NCBI RefSeq assembly: GCF_002243045.1
Contig: NZ_MBKP01000009.1
Location: 1 to 64,000 of the forward strand
DNA: 64,000 nucleotides
Source: Methanolobus psychrotolerans
GTDB lineage: Archaea; Halobacteriota; Methanosarcinia; Methanosarcinales; Methanosarcinaceae
Direction of reading: 5' to 3'
Made by a program: the position numbers and the translations under genes. Below the pieces are notes generated by a model, which saw only the letters and a list, made by a program, of their open reading frames with translations, had not been told where the DNA came from and ran no database searches. Below are positions 61,452-64,000 of this stretch, piece after piece; the stretch's first letter is position 1; the number at the start of each line of letters is the position of its first letter.

Positions 61452-64000
61452 TCATCCTCTTCTCCTGGAAAGTACCAGGTAGGATAATACAACTATAATA
61501 CCTGCAAGTATCAGCCATATCATAGCAGGCAATGATGTTTTCTTATCCGAAGCAGTTTCCTGCGGGGCAGGGTGCACTATCTCATGATCACCTGAAGGTT
61601 CTTCAGGAGTATCAAAAGCTTTTATCTCATCTTCCTGAACTGCCCCGAAAGGCACAAGGGGATCAGGATCAAGTGAATCGATCATGCCGTCTCCATCCGT
61701 GTCAGGGTTGAAGGGGTCAGTTCCTATCCTGTACTCCATAACATTGGGTAGTCCGTCCAGGTCGGAGTCAAGAGGGCCACCAGTATCTGGCATAACATAC
61801 TTTCCTGCAAGAGAGAAAGAGGATAGATGTGATACTCTTGCCCATACATAGCCTGCGTAAGACTCACCGTACATCTCAACATCTCCAGTATGAATCCCTG
61901 TATAGGGGAGCTTTATCCATCTGCGTGTGTCCTCATTGAAATAATAGATGCACAGTGTGTTCTCATCGATGTCGTAAGGATCGGAGACATCACCATCACC
62001 GTTGCGGTCCAGTTCGCTGAAACGGTAGTAGATGGTCACCAGGGTACTGTTCATTATACTGCCGTTGGCATTCTCTATATTCTCACTTACCGTTATGTCC
62101 AGATACTTTCCAATTGCATACTCTTCTGATGCGAGTCCGGTGCCCGAGGACAGCGGGATTGATGAAGAGTCAGATATCCTTAGTTCTATCCACGGTGTTA
62201 TGTTGGCATCAAGAACCATGCCTGCTGACGAATCTGTCCTTTTTATTGAGTCCGCAGACTCCACAACAAAAATATTCCCCGGTGCCATATATTCCACATG
62301 CATTGAATTGGCGGAGGCCGTGACCTGTTTGCTCCTGAAAGCATCCAGTATCCTGCAATAGTCATACATATAGGGTTTAGAGAGCATAACAACAGTCTGT
62401 GTTGCATTCCATACTCCATGCCTGACAGTCATTCTGTCATGATCGGACGTGAGCATATTTGGCAGGACATTCCCATTGTTGCTGAGCACATTGTAGGTAA
62501 TGTTACCTGCAGTACCATTCACTGCTACAGGTCTGCCAAGCAGCAGGATGTATGGCTCATCTGTATGATCAAGCATAAGCTCATCTGCTGAATAGACCGT
62601 TATGTTGGTATATGTACTCAAGGTCTCCAGCAGATTCTCATTTTCCTCACTCATATCATATACCACAGCGATGTTCCTTACATTCTGTATAAAAGAATCC
62701 ATGTCAAGTGAATCATTGAGATTATCGCCGTCCGTATCCTCATTCAACGGATTTGTGCCGAGGTTTATTTCCTGTAGATCGGTCAATCCGTCATTGTCCG
62801 TGTCTGCTGAAAGTGGGTTTGTAAGCAGCTCCAGTTCCACCGGGTCCTTAAGGCCATCAAGGTCTGTGTCCTCTGACAGAGGATCTGTTCCCGTGCCATG
62901 CACCTCATGCCCGTCATCCAGTCCATCGCCATCAGTATCAGGGTCAAGCGGGTCTGTACCGTAGACCCATTCAAGGTAGTCGAACAGGCCGTCATCATCG
63001 GAATCGGGTTTGAGCAGATCGGATCCGAATCCATATTCTTCAAGATCGGTCAGACCGTCGTTGTCTGTGTCCGCCTTCAGGGGGTTTGAGGATAGAAGGT
63101 ACTCATCCAGATCATCCAGTCCATCACCATCTGTATCCATTATCAACGGGCTGCTTCCCCAGAATATCTCCGTGCCATCGTCCAGCCCATCGCCATCGGT
63201 ATCATAACTTCTGGGGTCGGTGCCAAGAATGTACTCCACATAATCACTCAGGCCATCGGTATCTGAATCATGATTACGGGGATCAGACAATGCGATGTAA
63301 CACTCTGTATGGTCATCCAGCCCGTCAAAATCACTGTCCTTGAATCGCGGATCGCTGGTCACATGGATAGTGTACGTACCTGTTGAATTGGTAATTTGTA
63401 CAGGCCAGCCTATCTGTTCATTCACATCTATGAGACTGTCCCTGTCCCTGTCCTCTCCGGAATTCACCCAGCCCTGTTCCTTTGCAGGATAATCGTGGGT
63501 ATCGATTATCCCTATGACATCCCTATCTTCTTCAGGAGGTGCAGGCAGGGATAGGTTCCAGGTCTGATAGAAGCGCAACTTAAAGACATCTGTGCTGTTT
63601 GAGGCATTGAACCACAAAGTGGCAGACCCGGATGTCTCAGTGCCAATGGAAGGTGTGCCATTGTATATTTCCTCATGCACCGTGGAATTGTCCAGGCTCA
63701 CAAGCAGCCAGCATCTTGCAGGCTCACTGGTGTTATTTGAAGCAGGATCTGCTTTTCCTGTCAGAGTGTAATCAATAACTGCCGTGATATTCGTTCCCTT
63801 ATCCGCCTTTATGCTGCTACCCATGCCGTTCAGGTCAACATTGCTTATGTATGCTTTTGATATGAAGTTAGGATCATCAGGGTCCGGGATGCCGTTGCCG
63901 TTCGTATCCTTTGAATGGGGGTTCAGTCCTTTGAGGAATTCACTGAAGTCACTCAGGCCGTCATCGTCAGTATCCTGCTTCAGGGGGCTTGACCATACAT
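61452..64000 (-). CDS. Large surface protein with thrombospondin type-3 calcium-binding repeats (5' end cut by window)
   Basis: At least 849 codons; the frame is open past the track's ATG (63824) to the window edge, where further DxDxDG repeats appear (TDDDGLSDFSEFL). Over ten calcium-binding repeats of the form DTDGDGLDDxxE follow one another at about 62690-63330, with two more near the C-terminus, and a non-repeat domain lies between. The C-terminus has a membrane helix (IWLILAGIIVVLSYLVL) ending RRRG, so it is anchored with its repeats outside. It is probably an S-layer or adhesion protein. It lies 47 bp upstream of the gene before it on the same strand. Confidence 0.85.
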   Translation of the reverse strand, partial: VWSSPLKQDTDDDGLSDFSEFLKGLNPHSKDTNGNGIPDPDDPNFISKAYISNVDLNGMGSSIKADKGTNITAVIDYTLTGKADPASNNTSEPARCWLLVSLDNSTVHEEIYNGTPSIGTETSGSATLWFNASNSTDVFKLRFYQTWNLSLPAPPEEDRDVIGIIDTHDYPAKEQGWVNSGEDRDRDSLIDVNEQIGWPVQITNSTGTYTIHVTSDPRFKDSDFDGLDDHTECYIALSDPRNHDSDTDGLSDYVEYILGTDPRSYDTDGDGLDDGTEIFWGSSPLIMDTDGDGLDDLDEYLLSSNPLKADTDNDGLTDLEEYGFGSDLLKPDSDDDGLFDYLEWVYGTDPLDPDTDGDGLDDGHEVHGTGTDPLSEDTDLDGLKDPVELELLTNPLSADTDNDGLTDLQEINLGTNPLNEDTDGDNLNDSLDMDSFIQNVRNIAVVYDMSEENENLLETLSTYTNITVYSADELMLDHTDEPYILLLGRPVAVNGTAGNITYNVLSNNGNVLPNMLTSDHDRMTVRHGVWNATQTVVMLSKPYMYDYCRILDAFRSKQVTASANSMHVEYMAPGNIFVVESADSIKRTDSSAGMVLDANITPWIELRISDSSSIPLSSGTGLASEEYAIGKYLDITVSENIENANGSIMNSTLVTIYYRFSELDRNGDGDVSDPYDIDENTLCIYYFNEDTRRWIKLPYTGIHTGDVEMYGESYAGYVWARVSHLSSFSLAGKYVMPDTGGPLDSDLDGLPNVMEYRIGTDPFNPDTDGDGMIDSLDPDPLVPFGAVQEDEIKAFDTPEEPSGDHEIVHPAPQETASDKKTSLPAMIWLILAGIIVVLSYLVLSRRRG

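Overview
The window reads as chromosome of a methylotrophic, Methanosarcinaceae-like methanogenic archaeon. Evidence: a heterodisulfide reductase A subunit with a fused MvhD-type domain beside a polyferredoxin, the archaea-only GatE amidotransferase subunit, DUF1638, DUF1699 and PEGA proteins typical of Methanosarcinales, an archaeal type IV pilin-like N-terminus, TATA-type promoters and SD motifs (GGTGAG, GGAG). The exact genus cannot be fixed from sequence alone.

Layout. (1) 0.4-25.5 kb is orderly core genome: hdrA-polyferredoxin (energy metabolism), gatE (Gln-tRNA formation), a TolB-like beta-propeller anchor protein, carA-carB-argG (carbamoyl phosphate for pyrimidines and arginine), PEGA and YqaA-type membrane proteins from a shared promoter, UspA, a pilin-like surface protein, DUF1638, an EamA exporter, DUF1699, glgP-pfkB (glycogen breakdown feeding glycolysis) and UPF0182. 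(2) 26.7-36.3 kb is an accessory graveyard: intact and broken MNT/HEPN, GNAT, YgiT-type, RHH and UPF0175 toxin-antitoxin pieces, a two-gene unknown membrane cassette, and several families of palindromic repeats. (3) 36.3-44.2 kb is a low-GC surface polysaccharide locus (Wzx-like flippase, multi-spanning GT-C-like protein, CapK-like ligase, DUF354, tandem GT2), with a metal-dependent hydrolase-like membrane protein. (4) 44.5-52.7 kb is a second accessory region: duplicated Cys-rich mini-proteins, an eight-unit palindromic array, an AlbA_2/HATPase regulator, RelBE, HicB with broken HicA, an IS605-type tnpB remnant, an AAA ATPase/DUF4143, and decayed copies of neighbours. (5) 52.7-64 kb returns to ordinary genes: TPR protein, membrane PAS histidine kinase, M1 aminopeptidase, an anchored extracytoplasmic protein and a large calcium-binding repeat surface protein cut by the window edge.

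The most unusual material is in the two accessory regions. Two copies of a roughly 177-bp promoter plus leader precede two different surface-glycan genes, one truncated to 58 codons. Their predicted stems differ by compensatory changes, which suggests a structured 5' leader. A palindromic 86-bp repeat builds arrays; its arms are made of 10-bp sub-repeats and pair with G-U wobbles in one orientation only. One copy interrupts a decayed gene and is flanked by a near-perfect 12-bp direct duplication, which suggests it moved. A separate 50-nt double-hairpin element sits inside this repeat, at the same point wherever it can be judged, in five places. All pairings and alignments were done by eye.
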